The translations under genes were made by a program, and so were the position numbers. This document shows, piece after piece, positions 33,083 to 43,330 of a stretch of 64,000 nucleotides of DNA. How positions within the stretch are numbered: the first letter of the stretch is position 1; the number at the start of each line of letters is the position of its first letter. The notes under the pieces were generated by a model, which was not told where the DNA came from, did not search any database, and saw nothing but the letters and a program-made list of their open reading frames with translations. Source of the stretch: Eublepharis macularius. Lineage: Eukaryota > Chordata > Lepidosauria > Squamata > Eublepharidae. The DNA lies in NCBI RefSeq assembly GCF_028583425.1, contig NC_072790.1, positions 155,924,397 through 155,988,396 of the forward strand. The letters are read 5' to 3'.

Positions 33083-33366
33083 CAGTCATCTGGCAATAGC
33101 AAACAGGATCACATAGACTAAGTTGGTGTAAGATTGCTCTCCCAGTGCAGAAAAACAGCAACTCTTTTTTAAAAGAAAAATATTTCTAAAACAGAAAGGA
33201 GGTATAGAAAAGAAAAAAGGGACTAGAATTTGAGGGTGGGGGAGTTACGGAACTATATGTTCATCCAGATTTTGCACCCATTTCAGCATACAAGTTTTGA
33301 CTTGTTCTGTTTTTGTATCATAGTCAATCAAAAGTTTATAGATTCGTCCCAACATATGGTTCTTCC

Positions 33367-33500
33367 CAGGGCTTTTTTTCTGGGAAATGAGGCAGTGTAA
33401 TTCTCTATTATCACATGTGCGTGCGTAAAACGCGAGCGCACTCCTGGAAATGCATGATGATGTCACTTCGGGAAGTAACACCCTTCCAAGAACCCAGCAC
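33367..33500 (+). mobile_element. hAT-like MITE end
   Basis: Starts CAGGGCTTTTTTTCTGGGAA, a terminus widespread in reptile hAT-type MITEs, followed by 'GAGCGCACTCCTGGAAATGC' and 'GATGATGTCACTTCGGG'. The other end is not found; truncated. Confidence 0.55.
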
Positions 33501-33552
33501 AATGCATTACAATGAGATAAATGTTAGTAAGCTTGGAAAATTACACTATCAT

Positions 33553-33702
33553 GGCTGATTCCGCACACATTGGATAATGCACTTCCAATCCTCTTTACAG
33601 ATCATTTGGAACGGATTTTTTTGTGTGTAGGACAAAAAATCCACCTCAAACAATTGATAAAGTGCATTGAAAGTTCATTATCCAATGTGTGCGGAATCAG
33701 CC
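33553..33702. mobile_element. 150-bp palindromic MITE
   Basis: GGCTGATTCCGCACACATTG + GATAATG at 33553 is exactly inverted at 33702 (27 bp). Inner blocks 'AGTGCATTGAAAGTTCATTA' and 'TAATGCACTTCCAATCC' pair less well. The target duplication is not clear, so the superfamily is unassigned. Confidence 0.8.
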
Positions 33703-34439
33703 TATGAAAAAGGGTTTGTTTCCTTTCTGTATCCTCTACAAAAAGTGAAAACTTCCATTCCCTTTCCCAAACATTTCATTTCTTTGGAATCATATTTTAA
33801 AATATGCAAGAAGGAGGGGGCCTTTAAAAATCTAAAACCCATCTCACAAATCTAAATTCTAACAAATTCCCTCTGCCAGCATAGAATTTTTTCCCCAAAA
33901 ATTCTTTCCCAAAATTCCAGAGTCTGAAATTGCTAATCTAATAAATATTGAATTTTCAAATTTTCAGGGAGGGTTTGGCTTTACTGGAGCAATTCAAAAT
34001 TAGATACTCAACTTTAGCTGCATTAGATTTATACTTAGTTTAAAATGGCTTTTTTTTTGTTGCCTGTCAACTCTACCTTACCAACGGTTAAGCTGTTGCG
34101 ACACTGTGAAATGCTCATAAATATTCCAATGTCCCAGACAAATATTCTTAAAAACTTCCTTAACACCCATATGTCCACTGCAATTTCAGTGATGTTAATC
34201 AGCTGAGGGTGGAGAGAATCATTTGAGTTACAGCTATTAAGACATAAGAACACATATATGCTGATGAATATATTGATGAAAGCCTTCTGTGACTTGGACA
34301 CTGCTATCCAATCCTAGCATAAAACTGGAATAACCATAACTGATATTTTAACTAATACAAATAACCATAACTAATATATTTAACTAACAGAACCAATCTG
34401 CATTCAAAAGCTGTGGAAACCATAACAATGTCAACTTCA
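33703..34439. other. Unannotated AT-rich stretch
   Basis: Nothing recognised. A short duplicated phrase ('AACCATAACT') lies at about 34330-34375. Confidence 0.4.
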
Positions 34440-34740
34440 TCCAACAAAATAATGAAAGCAACACACGCATACACAGCCCCACCCACCCCCATGAAAAGAA
34501 AGCAGAATGAACTCAAAGCAGCACACATACACACACAGCACCGAATGAAAATAAAACAGAATGAATTCAAAGCAGCACACACATACACAAAAACCCCTGA
34601 ATGAAAACAGAATGAACTCAAAGCATACACACATGGCCCCACCCCCTGAAAAGAAAGCAGAATGAACTCAAAGCAGCACACACATACACCCTGAATGAAA
34701 CCCCTGAATGAAAAGAAAGCAGAATGAACTCAAAGCAACT
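34440..34740 (+). repeat. Imperfect minisatellite, period about 50-62 bp
   Basis: 'CAGAATGAACTCAAAGCA' variants start at about 34503, 34557, 34608, 34658 and 34720, separated by (CA)-rich and CCCTGAATGAAA-type spacers. Antisense open frames (FEFILLSF repeats) are by-products. Confidence 0.8.
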
Positions 34741-36075
34741 TTGCCTCCTCTGCAGAGCCCGGAGGGGTAGAAGGGAGGGGGAGTGGGCATGGGTAGGAGG
34801 GAGAGAGTGGCCAATCCCTGCAGGAGCTTTCCTTGTCTGCCTGGCGTGTGTGTGTGACACTGGTTCAGTTGGGCTAAGTTGCAACAGTGACCCTTTTTCA
34901 GTTTGGTTAGGGTGGAATTCTCTCTTTTGGTACTATTCTCTGATTTGATGTTGGTTCCCTTGATTCACTTTGGTTCTAGGGGGATTCCACTCATTCTCTT
35001 GATTCATTTTGGTTTTGCTGGCTTCCTCTTACATTCAGAAGTGTGCCTTTGGCCACTGGCAGTCTTGACCCTGTGTGTTTCTGCCCAAGATCCTGCTTTG
35101 CCACAGAAAACAATAGAGAGTGGCTGGGCGCACCTTGTTCAGGGGCCCAAAGGGGCCCTTTTAGCACAAAAGGCTGAAATCAACCCTGAAACAAATAGTA
35201 TGCTCCTGCTAAAGTCATGGCAATTGTTTCTGAGCAAAAGTGCTAGCACTTCAAGGTAAACTGTAACAAAGCTACTTAGAGTTTTACAAATATATTCTAC
35301 GTTCTCAGCTTGAGGGAAGAGGGACGAGGCAGAGGAAAGAAATACAGAAACTGTGGGGGAGGTAAAAAGGCCACAACTTTATTGCTCACAGCTTATCAGA
35401 ACCCTGGCATTGCATGGGGCATGGATTCCCAATTGGCTGACCCGCCTGCTAGCTGATACACCCCTCACTCTCTCAGACCGCAAACTGAGGGGGGCACCAT
35501 GAGATGAAAGTAAACGGGAACGCACCCAGGCGTACGCCTCTGTGCGGTTTCCTTGTCACTAGGGAGCGAGCATGCACCAACAGCCCCCAAGCTGGGTATG
35601 TCCCTGTCCTGCATCGCTTTCGAGATCCCATTACAGGATCTCCTGGTCTATGGCCCTCAATGAACTGCAAGGCATAGTTCTCAGCATGCTCATTATGTGG
35701 ATCCCACCCAGGCCTGGCAGGCCACCAGCTACCATCTCCCCTATGTGTAGCTGTGGCCCTGCAGGCTGGTCTTACTACCACAGCCTTGTGAGAGCTGGCA
35801 TTGCCAAACTGCAGCTGCCCCTTTGCAAGAGGGCAGTTGCTGCTGCTGGCTTGCCCATCCCCATTCAATGCACCAGGATCCAACCCCAGCTGCCCCCTAG
35901 GGTTGCATGGCCAACTCTACTCCCAGTGTATCAAAGGCACCCCCCATTTGAGAAAATGCATGCTGCATCAAGCTGCTCTCCTTTCTCCGGCCTGTGCAGT
36001 GGCCCCTGGGTCACCAGTCACTGCTGAAAGACCACCTGAAGGCCACTGACAAACCACTGCAGCTGTGAAACCATT
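34741..36075. other. Unrecognised stretch, becoming GC-rich; L1 target region
   Basis: No domain found. 35480-36075 is GC-rich with many CTGC/CAGC motifs, and its composition continues at 42219-43500 beyond the L1, so the two were one region before the L1 inserted. Open frames (e.g. 35572-36027) lack recognisable motifs. Confidence 0.4.
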
Positions 36076-36092
36076 AGAAAGCCACGAAGAAG

Positions 36093-37002
36093 ACTTCCGG
36101 TTTGGGATTCATGGAGGTCTAACGCAGCTCCATTTGCGGAGCTGACCGGATTGCCGTTTTAACCGGCCGGAGGGGTGAAAATAACCCGCGGCCGACTGCT
36201 CTCAGGCGGGGAGCAGGCAAAGAACGCTCAAGACCCTAGGGTGAGTTAGATCTCGGACGAGGGGGGGCTCTACACAAGGAGTCTCCCCCCCGATCCTTGA
36301 GGTCCCACCTTGCGACGGGTCGGCTATAATCTCTGCGGCAATTTTGGGGCCAACTCGGCTGGCATAAGACCTACATACCCAAGCTTCGATCGGGGAGGGA
36401 AGTCGAGAGGAGAATTCAAGATCGAAACAGCGATTACAACCCGAGAAAGTTGAAGAGAAGGTAAAGATCGCTATCTCTTGAAACGGGACAGATTGACAAA
36501 AACAGAGAGGAAAGAAAGTAGATTTTTAAACTGCAACAGACTAGTGAAAAGGAGGTGAAGACTCGGCAGGAGTTGTATTTTAAAAGAGACTAAGTTTAAA
36601 GAAGTTATTACAAAAATCGGACTATTGTTTTGAATACCTGTGGTCTTGGAGCTGTGGGAAAAAGACACCATCGCGAGACCTGCTGTGGGAAGACGGGAGA
36701 CAGGAAGTGCGTAATAACAATAGAGTGGCTGGAGGGAAGCGGCCCTTGCCAAGGGACAGGAAGTGGGGAATCGCCATTTTTGAAAGTGGAAGGGTCGTGG
36801 CTTCAGCGGAAGAGGAAGTAGGCCATCTTGGATTATAATAACATAGAGAAACCATAGAGAAAAGACGCCCGACATTTTGGATATAAAAAATTAATTTTGG
36901 CAAAGATTGGGACATTTGAAAAAAAAGGAAAACGTTTAATTATACGCCACGGAGCTGAGGAAGAGAGCAGATTCGTGGGAGCGAGCTAAAGCAAGCCCCA
37001 CG
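36093..37002 (+). promoter_or_regulatory. L1 5' UTR / internal promoter
   Basis: 910 bp. The first 200 bases are CpG-rich (e.g. 'TAACCGGCCGGAGGGG', 'GTGAAAATAACCCGCGGCCG'), then purine-rich. It should contain the Pol II internal promoter. Full length is inferred from the target duplication directly before base 36093. Confidence 0.75.
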
Positions 37003-37785
37003 ATGTCGAAAAAAGAGTGGCAATCGGCAATAGAAAATTTGGACAAAAAACTTATAGACATGATGAAAGAACTTAAGGACACGAAATTGGAGCTTATTAA
37101 AGAGGTCAAAGAAGTTACACAGACAGTAAAGTCGGAGCTGTCAGAAGTGAAAAAAGGCGTGGAAACGATTAGCAGTGAATTACAAGGAACGAAACAGAGA
37201 GTCAAAACAGTAGAAGACGCGATGGAGAATTTAATAGAAACGCAACAAACAGAGATGAGATCGGTAAAGGGGAGGATGTCAGTTGCAGAAACTAAACACA
37301 TGGAGAAGCAGCTTCGTTTTCGTGGTCTGCCAGAAGTTGAAGGGAAGTCAGCGCAAGAACAGATGACTGAGGTGTTGGCTGAATACCTGGGGAAGGAGGA
37401 GGAGGAAATTGTGGCTATCCTAGATGTGGCGTATCGTGTGAACTCGAGAATTGCAACCCAGAGGAAACTACCAAGGGATGTGATCGTGCAGTTTACAACT
37501 AGAAATATGAAAGAGAGGATTGTGACAAAACAATTTCAAGACCCATTGGAGATTGATGGCAAGACGATTATCATAATGAAGGAATTGCCCAGATCAGTGT
37601 TACTGGACAGGAAAAAATATAGAGTGTTAATTCAGACTTTGAAGGACATGAACATTAGGTACAGATGGGAGTTACCGGAAGGAGTGTCCTTTGAGTTTGG
37701 AGGGGCAAAAAAGCGTATCAGATCTGAGCGGGAGATGGAGAGATTTATTAAGGACAATGAAAAAGACTTACCAACAAAACCATGA
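37003..37785 (+). CDS. L1 ORF1 protein (RNA-binding chaperone), intact
   Basis: 260 codons from ATG 37003 to TGA 37783-37785. Residues about 1-95 are a Lys/Glu-rich coiled coil ('LDKKLIDMMKELKDTKLELI') that would form the trimer. About residues 105-190 form an RRM-like region ('KQLRFRGLPEVEGKSAQEQM'). The C-terminal domain has 'PRDVIVQFTTRNMKERIV' and 'GVSFEFGGAKKRIRSEREME'. The protein binds L1 RNA in the cytoplasmic RNP and acts as a nucleic-acid chaperone. It is shorter than mammalian ORF1p (about 340 aa), which suits non-mammalian L1s. Its stop overlaps the ORF2 start. Confidence 0.93.
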   Translation: MSKKEWQSAIENLDKKLIDMMKELKDTKLELIKEVKEVTQTVKSELSEVKKGVETISSELQGTKQRVKTVEDAMENLIETQQTEMRSVKGRMSVAETKHMEKQLRFRGLPEVEGKSAQEQMTEVLAEYLGKEEEEIVAILDVAYRVNSRIATQRKLPRDVIVQFTTRNMKERIVTKQFQDPLEIDGKTIIIMKELPRSVLLDRKKYRVLIQTLKDMNIRYRWELPEGVSFEFGGAKKRIRSEREMERFIKDNEKDLPTKP

Positions 37786-40700
37786 ATATGGAGAGTAAAG
37801 TATTATCTTGGAATGTAAATGGACTAAACTCACCGAATAAGAGAAAAAATATTTTTCATTGGCTACTAAAACAAAAATGTGATATTGTTTGTTTGCAGGA
37901 GACCCATATTAGAAAACAGGATGTAAAATATTTAAAATCTGGAAAATTGGGCAAAGAATTTGTAGCGGCTTCCAACAAGAAAAAAAGAGGAGTGGTGTTG
38001 TATATAAAAGAGGAGCTGCAGCCAAAATTTGTTATGAGAGATGTGGAAGCTAGATTTGTAGCAGTGGAGTGTAACTGGAACTTAAAGAGAGTGTTGGTAG
38101 TCGGACTTTATGCACCTAACGGTGCAAAGGAAAGCTTCTTTGAGGACTTAAGGAAGCACTTAGACGATCTTGTATATGACCAGATAATTCTTGCTGGAGA
38201 TTTCAATGGAGTGACAGATTTGGAACTAGACAAAAAGACTACAAAAGCACAAAAGAAAAGAGGATTATTGCCAAAGCTTTTTTTTGAGTTGATTCAACAA
38301 GAGACTCTCGAAGACGTATGGAGGAGAGAATATCCTAAAACCAGACAGTTTACTTTTTATTCTGCAAGGCATCTTACATTATCAAGAATTGATATGATCT
38401 GGGCCTCAAAGGACTTAGCGTTATGGACTAAGGAGGTAGGAATAATGCCGATGGTAGGCTCAGATCACAACCCAATTATGTGGAAATTCGGAAAAAGGAG
38501 AAAAGGGAAAGCCTGGAGAATAAATGAGGACTTGTTACAGGAAAGTGAGAATATGGAAATATTGAGAAGAGAGACAAAGTTTTTTATACAATACAACGTG
38601 AATAAAGAAGTACCAACCAATAAAGTTTGGGATGCGTACAAGGCGGTTGTAAGGGGCATACTAATGGACTTAAATGGCAGAGCAAGAAAAAAGAAAGAGG
38701 AGAAAAGACAAGAGATTGAGGAGAAAATAAAAGCCAAAGAAGTACAGTTAAAAAAGAGACCAGGGAAAAAGAAAATATACCAGGAAATCAAAATTCTTCA
38801 AGAACAGCTAACAGCAATGAGTAATAAAGAATTGGAGTGGAATCTTAAAAGACTGAATCAAAAAGCGTTTGAGGGTGCTAATAAACCTGGGAAATATTTG
38901 GCATGGCAATTGAAGAAGAAAAGGGAAAAGAAAATAATAAATAAAATATGTGAAGAAGATAAAACGTACTTGGAGCAGATTACCATTAGTAGAGCCTTCT
39001 ATAAATTCTATGCTAAGCTGTATAATAAAAAAGAAGTAAACAAAGAATCAATAGCATCATATCTGGAGAAAACCAAACTTCCAGAAATCTCGGAAGCTTG
39101 GAGAAGTAAGTTGAACAGTGAAGTAACTGACGAGGAAATAAGCAAGGCAATACAATCTGCAAATCTAGGAAAGGCGCCAGGGCCAGATGGACTTACGGCT
39201 AAATTTTATAAGACAATGGCCAATGAACTGGCACCATTCCTAAAAGAGGTGATGAATGGAGTTTTTAGGGATCAAAGGATTCCAGATACTTGGAGTGAAG
39301 CGAATATATCATTGATCCCAAAGGAGGGCCAAGACCTGACCAACGTGAAAAATTACAGACCTATATCATTACTTAATAATGACTATAAAATTTTTGCGAA
39401 GATATTGGCGGAGAGATTGAAGGGGTGGCTCTCGGAAGTCATAGAGGAGGAACAAGCAGGCTTTTTGCCAGACAGACAAATAAGAGACAACTTAAGGACA
39501 GTGATCAATGCTATTGAATACTACGACAAGCGTTGTGACAAAGAGGTTGGTTTCTTCTTTGTAGACGCCGAAAAAGCGTTTGACAATTTAAACTGGGACT
39601 TTATGTTTGCCACTATGGAAAAGCTACAACTGGGAGAAAGATTCGTCAGAGCAATCAAGGAAATCTATAGAGACCAGACTGCAGCAATTGTAGTGAATGA
39701 TGAACTGACCAAGAAATTGACGATTAGTAAAGGAACAAGACAAGGTTGCCCGTTATCTCCATTGTTGTTCATCTTAGTATTGGAGATTCTGATGATACAA
39801 ATCCGACAAGATGAGGAAATACGAGGAATAAAGATAAAGGACTATTCATATAAGGTCAGAGCATTTGCAGACGACATAATGTTAATTGTAGAAGACCCAC
39901 TGGAGAACATGCCAAAAGTGATAGACAAGATCAAGGAGTTTGGAGACTTGGCAGGTTTCTTCATTAACAAAAAGAAGTCAAAGATATTATGCAAAAACAT
40001 GACTAAGCAGAAACAACAATTGTTAATGGAAACAACGGATTGTGAAGTAACTAGTAAGGTGAAATACTTGGGAGTTGAGCTGACTGCAAAAAATATTGAT
40101 TTGTTCAAGAATAATTATGAAAAATTATGGACTCAGATAGAGAGAGACTTGATCAAATGGAATAGATTGAACCTGTCATGGTTGGGCAGGATTGCAGCAG
40201 TTAAGATGAATGTGTTACCAAGAGTAATGTTTTTGTTACAGACAATACCAATCATCAGAGACTCTAAACAATTTGAAAAATGGCAGAGGAAAATATCAGA
40301 TTTTGTTTGGGCAGGCAAGAAGCCTCGAGTGAAAGTAAAAGTTTTACAAGATGCAAAGGAGAGAGGCGGAATGCAACTGCCCAATCTGAGACTTTACCAT
40401 GATGCAATCTGCCTAGTTTGGCTAAAAGAGTGGATGACATTAAAGAATAAGAAACTATTAGCCCTAGAGGGATATAAAAAAATTTTTGGATGGCACGCAT
40501 ACCTATGGCATGACAAAGTAAAGGTCAACTCGATGTTCCTGCATCATTTTGTAAGGAGAAGTCTATTTACAATCTGGAAGAAGTATAGAACTTACCTACA
40601 AGAAGGAACCCCCTTGTGGGTGGTTCCATATGAGGTGATAGATCCGAGAGCTGTGGATAATGAACAACAATGTTTAACGTACAAAGAAATAACTAAGATT

Positions 40701-41543
40701 GAAGTATCTAAACTTAGAATAAAGACGCAAGAAGAACTATCACCTAACTATGATTGGTTCCAGTATAGACAGATTAGAGACTTATACAACTCAGACTTTG
40801 CAAAAGGGGGCATACGAACAGAGAACTCGGAACTAGAGCAGACCCTTCTTAAAGAAGACAAGAAAAGAATATCCAAGGTATACCAAGTATTGCTGAAATG
40901 GTATACTGAGGATGAGATAGTTAAAACACAGATGGTGAAATGGGCTATAAATTTCAATAAAGAAATAACAATGGAGGCATGGGAATACTTGTGGAAAACT
41001 ACAATGAAGACAACGACATGTATCAATATTAAAGAGAACATTTTCAAAATGATCTATCGTTGGTACATGACACCAAAGAAGATTGCGCTAGGGAACTTGA
41101 ATACTTCTAATAAATGCTGGAAATGTAAGAAACATGAGGGCTCCCTCTATCATATGTGGTGGTCGTGTGAGGTAGCTAGGCAGTTCTGGGGGGAAATAAT
41201 AAGAGAAATGAGTGAAATTTTACAGTTTCAAATAAATAAGAACCCAGAACTCCTGCTGCTAAACTTGGGAATGGAGGGAATTCCAGCCCATCATAGGACG
41301 TTGATTTTTTATATGACTGCAGCAGCTAGACTTTTGTATGCGCAGAAATGGAAAGTACAAGAAGTACCAACTATTGAAGATTGGATCTACAAATTGCTGT
41401 ATATGGCTGAAATGGACAAGATGACAAGAAAACTGAGAGACCTGGACTCAGGGCAGTTCAACACAGACTGGGAGAAGCTGAAACAATACCTGGAGAAGAA
41501 ATGGGAGGTGGGAGGAAAACTGTGGCAGTTTGAGAACTACTGA
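37782..41543 (+). CDS. L1 ORF2 protein (AP endonuclease, reverse transcriptase), intact
   Basis: 1253 uninterrupted codons starting at the ATG overlapping the ORF1 stop (ATGA). Endonuclease, residues about 1-230: 'WNVNGLNSPNKRK', 'CLQETHIRK', 'GLYAPNG', 'LAGDFNGVTDLELD' (near 138) and 'GSDHNPI' (near 226). RT, about 470-770: 'APGPDGLTAKFYK', 'NYRPISLLNNDYKI', 'VDAEKAFDNLNW', 'GTRQGCPLSPLLF' and the catalytic 'FADDIML' (F near residue 695). A C-terminal Cys-rich knuckle C-x2-C-x8-H-x4-C lies at about 1112-1129. It nicks target DNA and copies L1 RNA from the nick. No catalytic residue is seen to be missing. Translation probably uses termination-reinitiation at the overlap. Confidence 0.95.
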   Translation: MNMESKVLSWNVNGLNSPNKRKNIFHWLLKQKCDIVCLQETHIRKQDVKYLKSGKLGKEFVAASNKKKRGVVLYIKEELQPKFVMRDVEARFVAVECNWNLKRVLVVGLYAPNGAKESFFEDLRKHLDDLVYDQIILAGDFNGVTDLELDKKTTKAQKKRGLLPKLFFELIQQETLEDVWRREYPKTRQFTFYSARHLTLSRIDMIWASKDLALWTKEVGIMPMVGSDHNPIMWKFGKRRKGKAWRINEDLLQESENMEILRRETKFFIQYNVNKEVPTNKVWDAYKAVVRGILMDLNGRARKKKEEKRQEIEEKIKAKEVQLKKRPGKKKIYQEIKILQEQLTAMSNKELEWNLKRLNQKAFEGANKPGKYLAWQLKKKREKKIINKICEEDKTYLEQITISRAFYKFYAKLYNKKEVNKESIASYLEKTKLPEISEAWRSKLNSEVTDEEISKAIQSANLGKAPGPDGLTAKFYKTMANELAPFLKEVMNGVFRDQRIPDTWSEANISLIPKEGQDLTNVKNYRPISLLNNDYKIFAKILAERLKGWLSEVIEEEQAGFLPDRQIRDNLRTVINAIEYYDKRCDKEVGFFFVDAEKAFDNLNWDFMFATMEKLQLGERFVRAIKEIYRDQTAAIVVNDELTKKLTISKGTRQGCPLSPLLFILVLEILMIQIRQDEEIRGIKIKDYSYKVRAFADDIMLIVEDPLENMPKVIDKIKEFGDLAGFFINKKKSKILCKNMTKQKQQLLMETTDCEVTSKVKYLGVELTAKNIDLFKNNYEKLWTQIERDLIKWNRLNLSWLGRIAAVKMNVLPRVMFLLQTIPIIRDSKQFEKWQRKISDFVWAGKKPRVKVKVLQDAKERGGMQLPNLRLYHDAICLVWLKEWMTLKNKKLLALEGYKKIFGWHAYLWHDKVKVNSMFLHHFVRRSLFTIWKKYRTYLQEGTPLWVVPYEVIDPRAVDNEQQCLTYKEITKIEVSKLRIKTQEELSPNYDWFQYRQIRDLYNSDFAKGGIRTENSELEQTLLKEDKKRISKVYQVLLKWYTEDEIVKTQMVKWAINFNKEITMEAWEYLWKTTMKTTTCINIKENIFKMIYRWYMTPKKIALGNLNTSNKCWKCKKHEGSLYHMWWSCEVARQFWGEIIREMSEILQFQINKNPELLLLNLGMEGIPAHHRTLIFYMTAAARLLYAQKWKVQEVPTIEDWIYKLLYMAEMDKMTRKLRDLDSGQFNTDWEKLKQYLEKKWEVGGKLWQFENY

Positions 41544-42201
41544 AATATAATAAAAGTATAAAAGAGAGGGGTGACTTTACCGGGGGAGGAAGAGAAATGT
41601 GAATTTATAAGCAGTTAGATTAATTGATTGAGATATATATAGATATGTATAGGTCAACTGATAGAGAATAATTAATGATAAGGTTTAAACATGAGGATTG
41701 ACTAACTAACAATATTTTCTTTCTTTGACAAGATTTATATGCACCAAACTGAATATATAGAAGAGTTAAATTGATTGAGTATCTGAGGAGTTATATAGAA
41801 TTACCATAAAAAGTTGAAATGAGTAATATATAGAGAACAAATCAAATTGTTTGATTTAAATGTGGGAAATTTTTATGGTTTATGATATATAGGTTTATAT
41901 AGAATTATTCAAAATTGGAAAATGGGATAAATTGTTTATCTAAAGACGTATAGTTTGGGTGTATAATAAGTAAAGGAGTTAAAGATGTACTGCTTAATAT
42001 AATGGAGAATGTATATCTGTTTTAGACAGAGGAACTTAATAGAAGTAAGGGAAAAGGGACAGAGGGTGGGAAAGCTGTTGGAAGTCAACAAAAGGGGGGG
42101 AAAGGGAGGGGGTTAGAAACGAAAAATTAGGGGAAAATTGACTGTAATGTAAAAATAAAAATGTTCTAACCCAATAAAAATTTTTCAAAAAAAAAAAAAA
42201 A
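41544..42201 (+). other. L1 3' UTR and poly-A tail
   Basis: AT-rich with a G-rich stretch (about 42050-42115, 'GGGGGGGAAAGGGAGGGGG'). An AATAAAAAT signal (about 42172-42180) lies just before the poly-A run. Confidence 0.8.
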
Positions 42202-42218
42202 AGAAAGCCACGAAGAAG

Positions 42219-42507
42219 TTGCCTGAGCTGCTACCAGAAAGCTGCCAAAACCACTGCAGAGCTGCTGAGAAGCAGCTACGGTCACCACTGCCACAGTCGC
42301 CATGCCACTGAAGGCTGTGGAAAGCTGCCAAGAAGAGGAGCTGCTGCTGGAAAACCACCAAATGCCGCCCAAAAAATGCGGACGAAGCAACCCCTGCAGT
42401 GGCTGCTCGAACACTGACGCACAGCTGACACATGGACAGCCAGGGCAGCAAGGCCGTAAAGAGGCACAGGGTGGGTCCAAAGAGAGCAGCACCACCTAGG
42501 CCTAACC
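42219..42507. other. GC-rich flank of the L1, unrecognised
   Basis: Continuation of the L1 target region, with CTGC-rich imperfect repeats. The 65-codon frame from 42302 has 'CGRSNPCSGC' but no known domain. Confidence 0.35.
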
Positions 42508-43322
42508 CACGGCCAGATCAACGGGGGGGCAGGGGGGTAGTCTGCCCCCAGCGCCACCAGGGAGGGGGCACCGGGAGCAGGGGGTGGCTGCCAGAGGGCG
42601 CAGGCAGCAACACGGGCAGCCTTGCAGCCCCCTGCGCTGCCTTTCACCTGCCCTGCAGGACAGGGGGCGGCCGGCTTGCCGCGCAGCCCCTGCCCTGCAG
42701 GGCAGGCAAAAGGCAGCACGGGGGGCTGTGGGGCCACCCGCGCTGCCTTTTGCCTGCCCAGCAGGGCAGGGGGTGTGCAGCAAGCTGGCCGCCACATCCT
42801 ACAGGGCAGGCGAATGGCGTGGGCGGCCTTGCAGCCCCCCCCGTGCTGCTTTTGCCTGCCCTGTAGGGCAGGGGGTGCGCAGCAAGCCGGCTGCCCCCTG
42901 TCCTACAGGGCAGGCGAAAAGCAGCGCGGGTGGCTGCGCTGCCTTTTGCCTGCCCTGCAGGGCAGGAGGTGCCTGGCAAGCCGGCCGCTCCGTCCTGCAG
43001 GGCCAGCAAATGGCGCGGGCGGCCTCGCAGCCCCCTGCGTTGCTTTTGCCTGCCCTGTAGGGCAGGGGGTGCGTGGCAAGCCGGTTGCCCCTGCCCTGCG
43101 CAGCAGGCAAAAGCAGTGTGGAGAGCTGCAAGGCCGCCCGCGCCATTCGCCTGCAGGGAGACGAATGGCGCGGCGGCTTCCCAGCCCCACACGCTGCCTC
43201 TGCTCCGCCCTACGTGATGACGTCACCAAAGTGACGTCATCATGCAGTGCGGGAGCGCGCTCGCACACAAAGCAGCCCAGCGAAGGTTGCCCTGGGCGTG
43301 GGCAACCCTAGATCCGGCGCTG
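42508..43322. mobile_element. GC-rich hAT-type non-autonomous element carrying a minisatellite
   Basis: The left end CACGGCCAGATCAACGGGG pairs with the complement of the right end CAGCGCCGGATCTAGGG. Flanks GCCTAACC (42500-42507 and 43323-43330) are an 8-bp duplication. The interior 42640-43140 is a GC-rich array. A cAMP-response-type palindrome TGACGTCA occurs twice near 43215-43240. No transposase. Confidence 0.75.
42640..43140. repeat. Minisatellite of about 93-113 bp units with palindromic cores
   Basis: 'GGCAGGGGGTG'-like phrases at about 42664, 42776, 42868, 42961 and 43061 mark units. Each carries CTGCCCTGCAGGGCAG-type palindromes and AAAAGGCAGCGCGG spacers. Open frames in all directions are repeat shadows. 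Confidence 0.75.
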
Positions 43323-43330
43323 GCCTAACC

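Larger units (their letters stand above)
36093..42201 (+). mobile_element. Full-length L1 LINE with intact ORF1 and ORF2
   Basis: A perfect 17-bp target duplication AGAAAGCCACGAAGAAG flanks it (36076-36092 and 42202-42218). A roughly 16-A tail (42187-42202) precedes the right copy. It has a GC-rich 5' UTR, two uninterrupted ORFs overlapping by four bases (ATGA), and a 3' UTR of about 0.65 kb. All structural marks of a recent target-primed insertion are present. It is the best candidate in the window for a currently competent element. Confidence 0.95.

Noticed and set aside
32526..33102. 163-codon and overlapping antisense frames resembling repeated FWPF/GPFRH-type peptides
   Set aside because: Shadows of the GGCCATTTTGGG tandem units.
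34352..34681. Antisense frame rich in Cys/Phe resembling a membrane protein
   Set aside because: It is the reverse of the CAGAATGAACTCAAAGCA minisatellite; hydrophobicity is a by-product.
36362..36915. Antisense frames in the L1 5' UTR
   Set aside because: No domain. L1 antisense ORF0-like proteins are known only in primates and nothing here resembles them.
42166..43311. Several overlapping Cys/Ala/Pro-rich open frames in all directions
   Set aside because: Products of the GC-rich palindromic minisatellite in the hAT-type element.
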